Shown here: piece by piece, positions 23,890 through 33,079 of the stretch
Numbering within the stretch: position 1 is the first letter of the stretch
How the letters are laid out: every line of letters starts with the position of its first letter
Assembly: GCF_002206625.1 (NCBI RefSeq)
Contig: NZ_NGUP01000002.1
Coordinates: 1 to 64,000, forward strand
DNA: 64,000 bases
Source: Polynucleobacter campilacus
GTDB taxonomy: Bacteria; Pseudomonadota; Gammaproteobacteria; Burkholderiales; Burkholderiaceae
Direction of reading: 5' to 3'
The notes under the pieces: model-generated
Told to the model about the DNA's origin: nothing
Databases searched by the model: none
Seen by the model: only the letters and a program-made list of their open reading frames with translations
Program-made: the position numbers and the translations under genes

Positions 23890-24966
23890 TTAGGTACGAC
23901 TTTTGAATTTTAAGTTCCAGCTATTGCCATTCTTATCCCAATATTCTCGGTAGATTACAGAGCTATCGCCCTGACCAATCGGCTGGTCAATCACTAAAGT
24001 GGATGTTGATTCTGGGGCATAGATTGCTTCAGGCGGGCCAATAATTTTGCTTTTGGGGCCAGCAGCTCTAAATCCGGCAATTTCATTGGTTACCTTGTTG
24101 GCGCGTGCGCTCCAATCAGCTTTCTTGAGCCATTGAACCGAGGGAACTACAGTGACATTAATTTGTCGCTTACTAGCTAGCTCAATAATTTCTCGTACAT
24201 CATCATTCGCAAAGGCAAGGCAGCCATCAGACGCTTTTGGCGCTCTACTATAGGTATCTTTAGGTACCCCATGCAACCAAATTCCTGAACCACTGATATC
24301 CAGCTTCTTATCGAGCGCATTAGGGAAGCTCAACTCTAGCGCCCCGGCGCCAAAAATAGATCTTAGCTGTTGCTTCGGAATCTGCATGGTTACAGAATAG
24401 ACTCCGAGAGGAGATTTGAGATCACCCTCTTTTTGTTTCCCAACACCAAGCTTACCGATAGTAACGAAATAATCCTTCTCCCAGACTGGGTCCCCATCTT
24501 TATTACGCAAGAGATAGGCCCGGGAAATGGATGCATCAACCAAAATGACATCTGCATTTTTTGGCATTTTTAAGATCTGTGCTGGGCGAAGTTCGGCCAA
24601 GTTAGGTATTACCGCATTTCTTAATTGCAGTTCAGACAATAAGTTTTGAGGAGCCTCACCGTCTCGAACTTCACTTTTTGACTTATTAGCTATTGCTCCA
24701 CCCGTAAGAGCGGTTAACAATTCTGCTCGCATAAATGTTGCCAAACGGAAATTAGGGTGCTCCACTTCGGACTTATTCAATAAGTCCATGGCTTTATCTA
24801 GATTGCCGTTACGCACTAATTCTTGGGTAGCCTGACGAACAGTGGTGTCACCGTTAGCCAAACAAATAATAGGCGCTATAGAGAAGCAAGTGATAAATAA
24901 AAGCTTAAAACGCAACTTTAGGGCTCCGCTATCGAGGTGTGAGTTATTTATTGAATTCACGAGCAA
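23890..24966 (-). CDS. L,D-transpeptidase (YkuD-type)
   Basis: About 358 residues; start TTG at 24966 or GTG at 24960, both overlapping the upstream gene. A signal-like hydrophobic segment (FKLLFITCFSIAPIICLANG) is followed by a helical repeat-like region, then the catalytic domain from about 135 (ADVILVDASISRAYLL). The active site shows His232 in WLHGVPKDTYS and Cys249 in ASDGCLAFAND. These enzymes form 3-3 crosslinks in peptidoglycan or attach proteins to it, in the periplasm. The overlap with a TPR/NTF2-like gene suggests both products act together. Confidence 0.9.
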   Translation of the reverse strand: MLVNSINNSHLDSGALKLRFKLLFITCFSIAPIICLANGDTTVRQATQELVRNGNLDKAMDLLNKSEVEHPNFRLATFMRAELLTALTGGAIANKSKSEVRDGEAPQNLLSELQLRNAVIPNLAELRPAQILKMPKNADVILVDASISRAYLLRNKDGDPVWEKDYFVTIGKLGVGKQKEGDLKSPLGVYSVTMQIPKQQLRSIFGAGALELSFPNALDKKLDISGSGIWLHGVPKDTYSRAPKASDGCLAFANDDVREIIELASKRQINVTVVPSVQWLKKADWSARANKVTNEIAGFRAAGPKSKIIGPPEAIYAPESTSTLVIDQPIGQGDSSVIYREYWDKNGNSWNLKFKSRT

Positions 24967-26026
24967 TTAACCAAGTTCCCTTGTCATTGACCCACTCTAA
25001 ACACTTTACAGAGTTTGTATTAACGTTTGCAGAGCTGTACTTCTGTCTAAAGGTTACAACAATTTTGCTCTTTGACTTGACCACTTTCATAATACTAATT
25101 TCAACATTGATAGCCCCAGGCTTAGCAACCCTCTGCTTCCTTTGCTCCAACCAATCTGAATACGATAATCCCTTGTCAGGCGAAAAACTAGGCGAGTAAA
25201 ACGCCAAATAAGACTTAACGTTTTTACTTGACCATGCCTTCACCCAGTTATCGATATTTGCAGTAATCATCTCAAGCTCCTGCGGAGATGGCGCGGTATC
25301 TTTTTCAGTTGCAGCAACCTGGGCTGGTGGCGCCTCAAGAACTGGAGTAGCTAAAGGACTGGTCTTGGGTGCCTGAGCAATAGGGGCAGCGGCTAATGAT
25401 GAAGGCGTTGCAGGCGCTGACGCTGGTCCTGGTGCTGGTGCTTTTGGAGCCTGTGCCACCACTACCGGTTTATCAACTAAATCAGCGCCAGTAGTAGAGG
25501 CCGCCATGAGAATCGGTGTGGGAGCAGAATTTTTTTCATTCAAGGCTTTTGCATAAGCTTCCGCTGCCTGAGCTGAATAAATTTTGCGCAAACTTCTATA
25601 GGCTGGCGATGTAGAATTCAGAGCCGTTTCTAGGACCTTTCGTGCCTGCTCTTTTTTATCCATTCCCCATAGGGCAACTGCATAGTTATTAGCCACCAAA
25701 AGATTGGCACGGTCCTTTTCATAAAGGGGCTCCAAAAGATTAGCGGCCTCTTGCCAGCGGCCTAACATTAGTAAAGCAGAGGCTTTAGTGTTTGCATAGT
25801 CAATGGGGGATAAATCCTTTTTTAGCGACTCGGCTTGCGCAAGAGCCGCCTTTGAGTCCCCTTTTAATAAAAGACTTTCTATCGCCTGTGGAGACACATA
25901 AGCAGATGCAGGGGTAATGCCTATAAAAACCAGTGTTAAGGTGCCACAATAAAGTTGAAGGAGCTTGCGCGAAAGGCACAATTTTCTAGCTTTAAGCAAG
26001 TGAAATTCAGTCAAAATGGATGGCAT
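24944..26026 (-). CDS. Periplasmic TPR protein with NTF2-like C-domain (L,D-transpeptidase partner)
   Basis: 360 residues. A hydrophobic segment around 24-42 probably serves as signal anchor. TPR-like helices follow (ALAQAESLKKDLSPIDYANT, LMLGRWQEAANLLEPLYEKD, NYAVALWGMDKKEQARKVL), then a Pro/Ala-rich linker (about 185-245), then a C-terminal NTF2/SnoaL-like fold (NIDNWVKAWSSKNVKSYLAF, WLEQRKQRV, VTFRQKYSS). The C-domain resembles the Cds6 accessory domain found with YkuD enzymes. It overlaps the L,D-transpeptidase by about 20 bp. Confidence 0.78.
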   Translation of the reverse strand: MPSILTEFHLLKARKLCLSRKLLQLYCGTLTLVFIGITPASAYVSPQAIESLLLKGDSKAALAQAESLKKDLSPIDYANTKASALLMLGRWQEAANLLEPLYEKDRANLLVANNYAVALWGMDKKEQARKVLETALNSTSPAYRSLRKIYSAQAAEAYAKALNEKNSAPTPILMAASTTGADLVDKPVVVAQAPKAPAPGPASAPATPSSLAAAPIAQAPKTSPLATPVLEAPPAQVAATEKDTAPSPQELEMITANIDNWVKAWSSKNVKSYLAFYSPSFSPDKGLSYSDWLEQRKQRVAKPGAINVEISIMKVVKSKSKIVVTFRQKYSSANVNTNSVKCLEWVNDKGTWLIAREFNK

Positions 26027-26296
26027 TAGGTAAAAGGGGCATTAAAACTCATTGATTTTAGCATTTTCGTAAAAATTATCAATGCCGATAGTCTGTTAGA
26101 GCACTTTGAGCCAACAAAACCCCCTTAAAAATCTCTAAATAATTGATCCATAATGGGGTCTTTTACCCATTGATTGTGAGCATTTGTCCGTCTTTTCAAA
26201 AAACTCTAAGTCGAGCATTATGAATCGACAGCTCCATTAAAATGAATTGCATAAGCAATTTCCATTTAAGACTCCGTTTATAAGGCCTGCAATTAC

Positions 26297-27112
26297 GTGA
26301 AATACCTCATCGCCATTCTGCTGTTAACTACGCAACTGGTTTTTGCTCAAAATTCAGAGAGCGAAAAGCTGGGGGGTATCGGAATTCGATATACCAGAAA
26401 TGCCGAGGGGATGATCCTTATCAAACATGTTGAAGAAAGATCACCGGCAGCTCAGGCGGGCATTCAGACCAATGACATTATTATTAGCATCGATGGATCA
26501 ACTCTTAAAGGGATGGATCCGGCCAATATTAAAAATGTACTTCGTGGCAAAGTCGGCAGTACCGCGGAGATTAAATTAGAAAATTCGCAAACTAAGAATG
26601 AATACTCCGTTAGCGTAGTTCGAAAGATTGTGCATTTTGGAGCAAATGATGCTCCCAAAGAAGCTGCTAAAACCAACACTCAGGCCGAGATAAAAAATGT
26701 TGAGAAATCGGAAGTCGCACCAAAAGTAGTAGCCCCAAAAATAAGTCCCAAGCCTACTGAAAAAAGCTCCACGTCTTCACCTTCTGGCCCCTCTGCATTA
26801 GTAGCTTCAGCAACGCCTGCTATCACCAGCGTAGAGAAGACTTCCGCAAGCCCCACCAGTGACTCTAAATACTTTATTCAAACTGGAGCTTTTTTTACGA
26901 AAGAAATTGCAAATGATCAGGTAGCAGCATTTAATCAAAAGGGCTATACCAGCTTTGTTGATCCTACAAAGATTAATGGTAGCAATATTTATCGCGTTAG
27001 GATTGGCCCCTTAGCAACACAACAAACCGCAGAAGCACTATCTAAAAAATTAGCCAGTCAAGGGATTACTAACGCGATCATTGACGGCTCTCAGATAGCA
27101 CCCAAGAACTAA
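26297..27112 (+). CDS. Periplasmic PDZ-SPOR protein
   Basis: 271 residues starting with GTG. The signal peptide (MKYLIAILLLTTQLVFAQ) is followed by a PDZ domain at about 25-112 (GGIGIRYTRNAEGMILIKHV, SPAAQAGIQTNDIIISIDG), a Lys/Pro/Ser-rich linker, and a SPOR domain at about 190-265 (KYFIQTGAFFTKEIANDQVA, YRVRIGPLATQQTAEALSKK). SPOR domains bind denuded glycan strands, often at the division site. PDZ plus SPOR without a protease suggests an adaptor in envelope maintenance. It is divergent from the TPR gene across 270 bp and precedes an M23 peptidase gene (98 bp). Confidence 0.85.
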   Translation: MKYLIAILLLTTQLVFAQNSESEKLGGIGIRYTRNAEGMILIKHVEERSPAAQAGIQTNDIIISIDGSTLKGMDPANIKNVLRGKVGSTAEIKLENSQTKNEYSVSVVRKIVHFGANDAPKEAAKTNTQAEIKNVEKSEVAPKVVAPKISPKPTEKSSTSSPSGPSALVASATPAITSVEKTSASPTSDSKYFIQTGAFFTKEIANDQVAAFNQKGYTSFVDPTKINGSNIYRVRIGPLATQQTAEALSKKLASQGITNAIIDGSQIAPKN

Positions 27113-27210
27113 TCAATCGCGATATGAATGTACTTTTACCTCCTCAAAAAACAACAAGAAACGTATTAGCTTAGCTACACTCTTTTTCACTTCAAAAATC
27201 AAGTTACATT

Positions 27211-28182
27211 ATGCAAATCATTTGGATTTCCGGGGCAACATCCCACTACAGAAAATTTAATGTCACGAAAACCCAGCTGACAAGATTTGCGATTCTGCTC
27301 GCTTTGCTATTAATTATGATTGGTAGTGCTATCTATTTCATGGGCTTTAGAGTTGCAATCAAATTTGACCCTAGCATGGCTCGAGACATGGGTGGCGTGA
27401 TTACCTCAGAAGAGCTATATCACCTTGAAGAAGAGTATCGTCAAAAACTAACTAAGCTCCAGGGCTCTCTCAAAGCAATGGACCAAAAAATTGATAGTCT
27501 GAGCAAGCTCAATGAGCAGTATGCCGCACTAGCAACACCACTGCCAATAAAAGAAAAACGCAAAGACAAGGAAAAAAGTAGCGAGGCAAGCGAAGGCAAA
27601 GGAGGCCCATATTTACCCCTCTTTCCCAATCAAGTCAATTTTGAAGAAAATGTCAGCTTGCGTATTGGCATCATAAAAACACTAGAATCTACGGAAAGCC
27701 TGAATAAAAAAATACAATCAATAAAAGAGGCATGGCTTGAAAAATATGAGCGCTTGAGCCTTTTACCTACAAAACCACCTTTAGCTTCGGGTTATGGTTT
27801 GAGTAGTAACTTTGGAACGCGCTTAGACCCTATTAACAACAGTCCAGCATTTCATCCTGGAATTGATTTCAATGCTAAGCCTGGTACACAAGTATTTGCG
27901 GCAGGAAGTGGCTTAGTAATCAAGGCTAAATACGATACAGAGCTGGGAAACGTCATTGAGGTCAAGCATAGTGAGGGCTTTACTAGCTTATATGCGCACT
28001 GTCAAAAGCTACTAGTCAACCAAGGCGATACCGTCACGCGCGGCCAACTCATTGCAGAAGTTGGCAATACCGGTCGTTCCACAGGACCACACCTACATTT
28101 CAGTATTTATAAGAATGGCACCCTGTTAAATCCGATGGAAGTTTTATCATTCTCTAAACCATTAGCTGCTAAAGAAAACTAA
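27211..28182 (+). CDS. M23 (LytM) metallopeptidase, membrane-anchored
   Basis: 323 residues. A transmembrane helix at about 28-48 (FAILLALLLIMIGSAIYFMG) is followed by a coiled coil (EEEYRQKLTKLQGSLKAMDQ) and a C-terminal LytM domain (about 200-310). The zinc ligands are present: HPGIDFNAKPG (HxxxD) and GPHLHFSIY (HxH). Such enzymes cut peptidoglycan cross-bridges. The gene ends with its stop overlapping that of the convergent bactofilin gene by 4 bp. M23 peptidases and bactofilins are known partners in cell shape in other bacteria, so a shared role is likely. Confidence 0.93.
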   Translation: MQIIWISGATSHYRKFNVTKTQLTRFAILLALLLIMIGSAIYFMGFRVAIKFDPSMARDMGGVITSEELYHLEEEYRQKLTKLQGSLKAMDQKIDSLSKLNEQYAALATPLPIKEKRKDKEKSSEASEGKGGPYLPLFPNQVNFEENVSLRIGIIKTLESTESLNKKIQSIKEAWLEKYERLSLLPTKPPLASGYGLSSNFGTRLDPINNSPAFHPGIDFNAKPGTQVFAAGSGLVIKAKYDTELGNVIEVKHSEGFTSLYAHCQKLLVNQGDTVTRGQLIAEVGNTGRSTGPHLHFSIYKNGTLLNPMEVLSFSKPLAAKEN

Positions 28183-28640
28183 GAAGAAATTCCTGCATCT
28201 TGCTTAATCTTATCAATGGTATTTTGTAACTGCGTGGCTGAGTCAGCAGTAGAGTTTGGCTCTGGTCTCTTAGAAATCATCTGCCCATTGAGGGTTGCGC
28301 CAGGCTCAATCCCAATCGTATCGTAGGTAACATCCCCATGAACATTAGCGGTTGCATGTAATTCAACCCTCTCATGCGCGTAGGTGTTGCCATTCACCAT
28401 ACCAGCAATGAGAACTCGAAATGCATAGACATCACCATGAACTTCACCGCCCTTACCAATGGCTACCGTAATTCTTTGACCAGCCCTCTCTTCGATATTC
28501 CCAAATATCTTGCCATCCACTCTTACGCTCTCAGAAACCATCAGGGCGCCATGAAACTCGGTAGCATTTCCAATAATTGTCCCGAAAGACTCGATCAGCG
28601 GTTCAGAAAACTTGTTTTCATGATTTTTTTTACCAAACAT
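28179..28640 (-). CDS. Bactofilin
   Basis: 153 residues. The central part is a beta-helix repeat domain (FGTIIGNATEFHGALMVSES, VRVDGKIFGNIEE, GGEVHGDVYAFRVLIAGMVN, VHGDVTYDTIGIEPGA), the bactofilin fold, with disordered ends. Bactofilins polymerise without nucleotide and recruit envelope enzymes. It converges on an M23 peptidase gene with overlapping stop codons and is 12 bp downstream of a ParA-like gene, likely in one transcript with it. Confidence 0.93.
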   Translation of the reverse strand: MFGKKNHENKFSEPLIESFGTIIGNATEFHGALMVSESVRVDGKIFGNIEERAGQRITVAIGKGGEVHGDVYAFRVLIAGMVNGNTYAHERVELHATANVHGDVTYDTIGIEPGATLNGQMISKRPEPNSTADSATQLQNTIDKIKQDAGISS

Positions 28641-28652
28641 AATCGCACCCCT

Positions 28653-29522
28653 TTAATTTTGCTTGCTGAGAAAAGCAGGAATGCGGGAAGCCTCAGTAAC
28701 GTGCTGTTCGCTAGCTTTAAAGGCCTGCATTTGAGAGCGCGCCTGCATACCAGATAGTTTTTTATTCTGACGATATCTATCTAATATCAAAATACCCTTA
28801 CCCAAACCAGAATAAATAGCGCTCAATTTAGAAGTAGGTGCTTCACGCTCACGCTTTTTATCTAAAATCTTTTCCGATACAAATTCACCAAAGCGGCAAA
28901 AGTAGTTAGAAATAGTAGCATTGCTCGAGACACAGAAAAAATCTTCGTAGACAAAGTTATCAATATCATTAGCACGCAACACAGGCGGAGTAACGTAACA
29001 CATTCCTAATGAGGCAAGATTTGTGGAGATGCTAGTTTCTGCAAAATTGGTCTCTACTCTACTAGGCACAGCCATGATGACTTGTTTATTTTTAGAAATC
29101 AAAGGCGAATTACGCAATACATATTCCAATATAAAAATTTCTGTACTAGCTAGCTCAAACTTAGAGGTTGAGGTAGGAACTAAAATGATATCGAAATCAT
29201 GCATAAAATTTTCTGCCATATTTGGCGTCCAAGTGAGGTCGGAAATACTGACATCAAAACCTGTTGAAAATTTGCGCAAAGATGATCTGGCGCTTAATAG
29301 AGTCATACCTGCGCTTTGATAAGACATTTCAGCACGATAGGTCTCAATACCAATATTGGGAGCCTTTTTAATCCAAGCAGAAGATGAACTTTGCTCATCG
29401 TAATCAATCAATGAAATCTTTAGGCCTTTTTGAAGAGCTAGATATGCAGCAAGATTGGCGGCAATAGTACTTTTGCCAACACCACCCTTGCGATTTGTTA
29501 CCAGCACTTTTATTGTTTCCAT
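28653..29522 (-). CDS. ParA/MinD-family ATPase
   Basis: About 289 residues from the ATG at 29522. The frame is open to an ATG at 29558, which has AGGATAA nearby, so the longer form is possible. The deviant Walker A motif NRKGGVGKSTIAANLA lies at the N-terminus, with IDYDEQSSSSAWI (switch I region) and FDIILVPTSTSKFEL following. The C-terminal tail is basic. Members position cargo such as chromosomes, chemoreceptors or cytoskeletal complexes. It has no ParB partner here; it is 12 bp upstream of bactofilin, so positioning of bactofilin or associated enzymes is a reasonable guess. Confidence 0.88.
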   Translation of the reverse strand: METIKVLVTNRKGGVGKSTIAANLAAYLALQKGLKISLIDYDEQSSSSAWIKKAPNIGIETYRAEMSYQSAGMTLLSARSSLRKFSTGFDVSISDLTWTPNMAENFMHDFDIILVPTSTSKFELASTEIFILEYVLRNSPLISKNKQVIMAVPSRVETNFAETSISTNLASLGMCYVTPPVLRANDIDNFVYEDFFCVSSNATISNYFCRFGEFVSEKILDKKREREAPTSKLSAIYSGLGKGILILDRYRQNKKLSGMQARSQMQAFKASEQHVTEASRIPAFLSKQN

Positions 29523-29662
29523 GACAATCACTCGCTCTGCTTTACTCAAATAGGACATTTATCCTATTGCTATGCATCAGAATTTGCAACAAATTTCTCA
29601 TAAAAATTAAGTGATTACGGATCAAACTTCAACTTAAAAAGACGAATTGAAGTAGAGGACCA

Positions 29663-29691
29663 TCAAAATGTAAGTATTTTCCTTACATTAA
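29663..29691 (-). terminator. Intrinsic terminator candidate after the RluA-type gene
   Basis: AATGTAAG (29667-29674) and CTTACATT (29682-29689) form an 8-bp perfect stem with a 7-nt loop. On the minus strand it is followed by TTTTG. It lies about 45 bp past the stop of the gene at 29733-30647 and before the ParA-like gene. Confidence 0.5.
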
Positions 29692-29732
29692 GTTAATGAT
29701 CGGGATATTTGATCAATCTAAAAATAAGCGCT

Positions 29733-30647
29733 CTATTGTTCCGTAAATTGAGGCAGATTTAAATCTCGTTCACTAATAAAAGATTTTTCTTCTTTGCTAA
29801 TGGGATCTACAAAATGAATCTCCTTGGCCAAAAGCTGTAAGGGTTTAGAGAAATCCAAGTCATACTCTTGATATGGTGTTAGGAAAGGATAAATTTGATC
29901 ATTCCTAATGGGAATACCTAATGTATTCAAATGACTACGCAATTGATGCTTCTTACCACTACCGGGTGATAATCGATACTTAGCCCAGGGCTTGTTGACT
30001 TCCATCAGCTCTATGTAAGTATCTGAATTAGGATCGCCCCGCACTTCTTGCATCTGTAAAAAATGTTTGGACTCCACCAACCTGCTTTGGTAGGTCATTG
30101 GCAATCTTAAGGCCCGCTCTTCGCAATAAGGTGCTATTGCTTCGTATACTTTCTTGACAGCTCGATCTCTGAATAGGTTTTGGTACTGCGCCCTTTCTTG
30201 CGGCCTCACTGAAAAAATCACCAAACCGGCAGTATCTCGATCAATGCGATGAATCGGACTCAATGTTTGGATACCAGTTTGCTTTTTCAGGCGATTGAGT
30301 AGAGTTTGATGTAAATAAAGGCCGCTCGGTGTTACTGGTAAAAAATGGGGTTTATCTGCAACAACAATATGCTCGTCCTGATAGAGGATTTCTTCTAGAA
30401 AAGGAATTTCAGGCTCGCGTGCTAAGCGCCTGAAATATATTAAATGGGTATTTGCTTGATAAGAATCGTCAGCTTGAACTGGGTCGCCATCCATAGTCAT
30501 TACTAAACCCTCAGTAAAACGTGCCTCCCACTCACTTGAATCTACATGAGGAAATGTTCTGATAAAAAACTCCAATAAATCATGGTATTTTTTATCAATT
30601 GGCAAATAAACCCGCGATGAGGATATACCCTCAATATTAACTTGCAT
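29733..30647 (-). CDS. RluA-family pseudouridine synthase
   Basis: 304 residues. The catalytic motif HRIDRDTAGLVIFSV with the essential Asp is near 132, preceded by ILYQDEHIVVADKPHFLPVTPSG and followed by SGKKHQLRSHLNTLGIP. The N-terminal ~75 residues are not an S4 domain of the usual kind. The family makes pseudouridine in 23S rRNA or tRNA; the exact site cannot be told. The gene stands alone, divergent from the glutamate synthase-like gene across 168 bp. Confidence 0.9.
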   Translation of the reverse strand: MQVNIEGISSSRVYLPIDKKYHDLLEFFIRTFPHVDSSEWEARFTEGLVMTMDGDPVQADDSYQANTHLIYFRRLAREPEIPFLEEILYQDEHIVVADKPHFLPVTPSGLYLHQTLLNRLKKQTGIQTLSPIHRIDRDTAGLVIFSVRPQERAQYQNLFRDRAVKKVYEAIAPYCEERALRLPMTYQSRLVESKHFLQMQEVRGDPNSDTYIELMEVNKPWAKYRLSPGSGKKHQLRSHLNTLGIPIRNDQIYPFLTPYQEYDLDFSKPLQLLAKEIHFVDPISKEEKSFISERDLNLPQFTEQ

Positions 30648-30815
30648 ATATTAGATTTAATTATCAGAAGCTAGAGAAATGAAATCTTAAAGGATTGGCA
30701 ATCACTATTGCTAAAAAGGCCAACTCAAGTAAATATATCTTGAAATAGGTCCCCAAACACTGATTCTATTGCATACTTATACCGAGCCTTCAGTCAAAAA
30801 GAAGAGATTGTCCAA

Positions 30816-32435
30816 ATGAGTCCTATCCTACCGATACGCCTTAGCACTTTTGCAATTTGCATTGCCGGAACCATTGCTAGCACTATTGGTCTCCTGGTAA
30901 GTACTATCGCATGGTACCCATTAGCTATTTTTGGCCTTCTGACTCTCGTTGGTATTTATGACTGTACACAAACAAGACATGCTGTTTTGCGCAATTATCC
31001 TGTTTTAGGTCACATACGCTTCTTATTTGAATTTATTCGACCGGAGATCCGTCAATACTTTATAGAGGGTGATAACGACAAAACACCCTTCTCAAGAAGT
31101 CAGCGCACCCTGGTTTACTCACGATCAAAGGCAGTATCAGATAAGAAACCTTTTGGAACTACGCTGGATGTTATGGCACCGGGCTATCAATGGATCAATC
31201 AGTCATTAGCTCCCACCCACCTTTCTGATCATAATTTCCGTATCGAGATTGGCGGAAAAGACTGTACACAAAAATACTCAGCTAGTATTTTTAATATTTC
31301 AGCAATGAGCTTTGGAGCCTTAAGCGCTAATGCGGTAATGGCGCTTAATTTGGGTGCAAAAAAAGGAGGCTTTGCACACGATACCGGTGAAGGATCTATT
31401 TCTCGTTACCACCGCTTGCACGGTGGCGATCTTATTTGGGAAATTGGTTCTGGGTATTTTGGTTGCCGCACTAAAGACGGTCAATTCGACCCCAAAAAGT
31501 ATATTGAGAATGCCCTTGACCCTCAAGTCAAAATGATTGAGATAAAACTGAGTCAAGGCGCAAAGCCTGGTCACGGCGGCATCTTACCGGGACCCAAAGT
31601 AACCGCAGAAATTGCCGAAGCACGCGGTGTACAAGTTGGCGAAGCCTGTGTCTCCCCCTCTTCTCATAGCGCTTTCTCGACCCCCTTGGAGATGATGCAA
31701 TTTATCCAGCGCTTACGCGAACTTTCCGGCAGAAAACCAGTGGGCTTTAAATTATGTATTGGCCATCCTTGGGAATGGTTTGCAATTGTGAAGGCCATGC
31801 TTAAAACAGAAATTTATCCAGACTTCATCGTTGTAGACGGGACTGAGGGTGGTACTGGAGCATCTCCTGTTGAATTTAGTAACCATGTTGGTACGCCATT
31901 ACAAGAGGGATTGCGACTCGTTCATAATTCTTTGGTTGGAGTCAATTTACGTGAGCAAATCAAAATTGGTTGCTCAGGAAAAATTATCAGCGCCTTTGAT
32001 ATGGCTGTTGCTTTTGCCTTGGGGGCTGACTGGTGCAATAGCGCTCGAGGTTTCATGTTCTCAATCGGCTGCATACAAGCACAAGTCTGTGATACTGGTT
32101 TTTGCCCTACTGGCGTTACCACGCAAGACCCAAATCGTCAAAAGGCATTGGTAGTTACCGACAAGTCAGAGCGGGTGTACCACTTTCACAAAGAAACACT
32201 CAAGGCTCTAAAAGAAATAGTCGAAGCAGCGGGTCTTAATCATCCTATTGAAATTAATACATGCCATATTGTGAGACGTATCAATGCAAATGAGGTGCGT
32301 CTACTTGAAGATCTATTGCCAGATATTGCTGCAGGAAGCTTGTTATCAGATGAAGAAGGTAGTAGTTTGCCTGAGGTATTTCAAATGTATTGGGATGCTG
32401 CTCAAGCAGAAAGCTTTGCTGCAAAGCGCACTTGA
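30816..32435 (+). CDS. FMN-binding glutamate synthase-like protein, membrane-anchored
   Basis: 539 residues. Two hydrophobic N-terminal segments (about 8-55) are followed by the FMN/2-oxoglutarate domain of glutamate synthase: FNISAMSFGALSANAV, KPGHGGILPGPKV, DFIVVDGTEGGTGASPVEF. The Cys-rich segment GCIQAQVCDTGFCPTGV matches the 3Fe-4S ligands. There is no glutaminase domain, so ammonia or another donor or a different reaction is likely. The protein resembles the GltB2-like family widespread in bacteria, whose function is poorly defined. No neighbour suggests a pathway. Confidence 0.9.
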   Translation: MSPILPIRLSTFAICIAGTIASTIGLLVSTIAWYPLAIFGLLTLVGIYDCTQTRHAVLRNYPVLGHIRFLFEFIRPEIRQYFIEGDNDKTPFSRSQRTLVYSRSKAVSDKKPFGTTLDVMAPGYQWINQSLAPTHLSDHNFRIEIGGKDCTQKYSASIFNISAMSFGALSANAVMALNLGAKKGGFAHDTGEGSISRYHRLHGGDLIWEIGSGYFGCRTKDGQFDPKKYIENALDPQVKMIEIKLSQGAKPGHGGILPGPKVTAEIAEARGVQVGEACVSPSSHSAFSTPLEMMQFIQRLRELSGRKPVGFKLCIGHPWEWFAIVKAMLKTEIYPDFIVVDGTEGGTGASPVEFSNHVGTPLQEGLRLVHNSLVGVNLREQIKIGCSGKIISAFDMAVAFALGADWCNSARGFMFSIGCIQAQVCDTGFCPTGVTTQDPNRQKALVVTDKSERVYHFHKETLKALKEIVEAAGLNHPIEINTCHIVRRINANEVRLLEDLLPDIAAGSLLSDEEGSSLPEVFQMYWDAAQAESFAAKRT

Positions 32436-32588
32436 GTATTCAGTCATTGGCCATTCTATTTAAAAATATTCTAAATAAAACCTGTATTAAGCAATACTCA
32501 ATCAAATTGCTAGATCTAGCGACAAAATCGTATTAAATTTAAAGATGATGTAAAGATTATTAAATTCAAATAAATCAACGGGGGACAG

Positions 32589-33013
32589 ATGAAAATACTA
32601 GTGCCAGTAGACGGCTCAAAATCATCGCTCAATGCTGCCAAATACGCAGCCAAACTGGCTAAGACTTGCGGAGTAAATGCACTGTCACACTAGCAAGTAT
32701 TCATGACGATATTGGCTTAGGTCATGTTAAACAGTTTGTTGCCCAAAGTGTAATTAATGACTACTTGAGAGAGATTAGCGAGAAAGACCTCAAATCCGCA
32801 CAAAAGGCTTTGGATGTTGCGGGCATTAAGCACACCATTATGATTAAACGCGGTAATGTTGCGCAAGAGATCATTAATTTGGCCAACAAAGAAAAGTTTG
32901 ACTTAATCGTCATGGGGTGCAAAGGTCGCACTGGGATCTTGGATGCATTGATGGGTTCAGTGGCTCAAAAAGTCAGCTCTAGCGCAAAGCAAGCAGTTTT
33001 GCTCGTGAAATAA
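32589..33013 (+). pseudogene. Universal stress protein (UspA family), frameshifted
   Basis: Translation from the ATG at 32589 gives MKILVPVDGSKSSLNAAKYA and AKLAKT, a normal UspA start, then enters a wrong frame and stops at 32693. The rest of the protein continues in another frame from about 32666 (LRSKCTVTLASIHDDIGLG) to 33013. It keeps the nucleotide-binding motif GCKGRTGILDALMGSVAQKV (G-x2-G-x9-G-S). One base appears to be missing around 32664-32668 (AAGACTTGCGG). With it restored the protein would be about 142 residues, the usual length. Either a decayed gene or a base-calling error. Confidence 0.8.
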
Positions 33014-33037
33014 ATCACTCCTTACTGCAAGCAATCA

Positions 33038-33061
33038 GAGCCGCTTCTGCGGCCCTTTTTA
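33038..33061. terminator. Intrinsic terminator after the Usp gene
   Basis: GCCGC at 33040-33044 and GCGGC at 33049-33053 form a stem with loop TTCT, followed by CCTTTTT on the plus strand. It lies between the usp gene and the convergent acr3 end. Confidence 0.8.
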
Positions 33062-33079
33062 TTAAGTAACTAGCATTCA

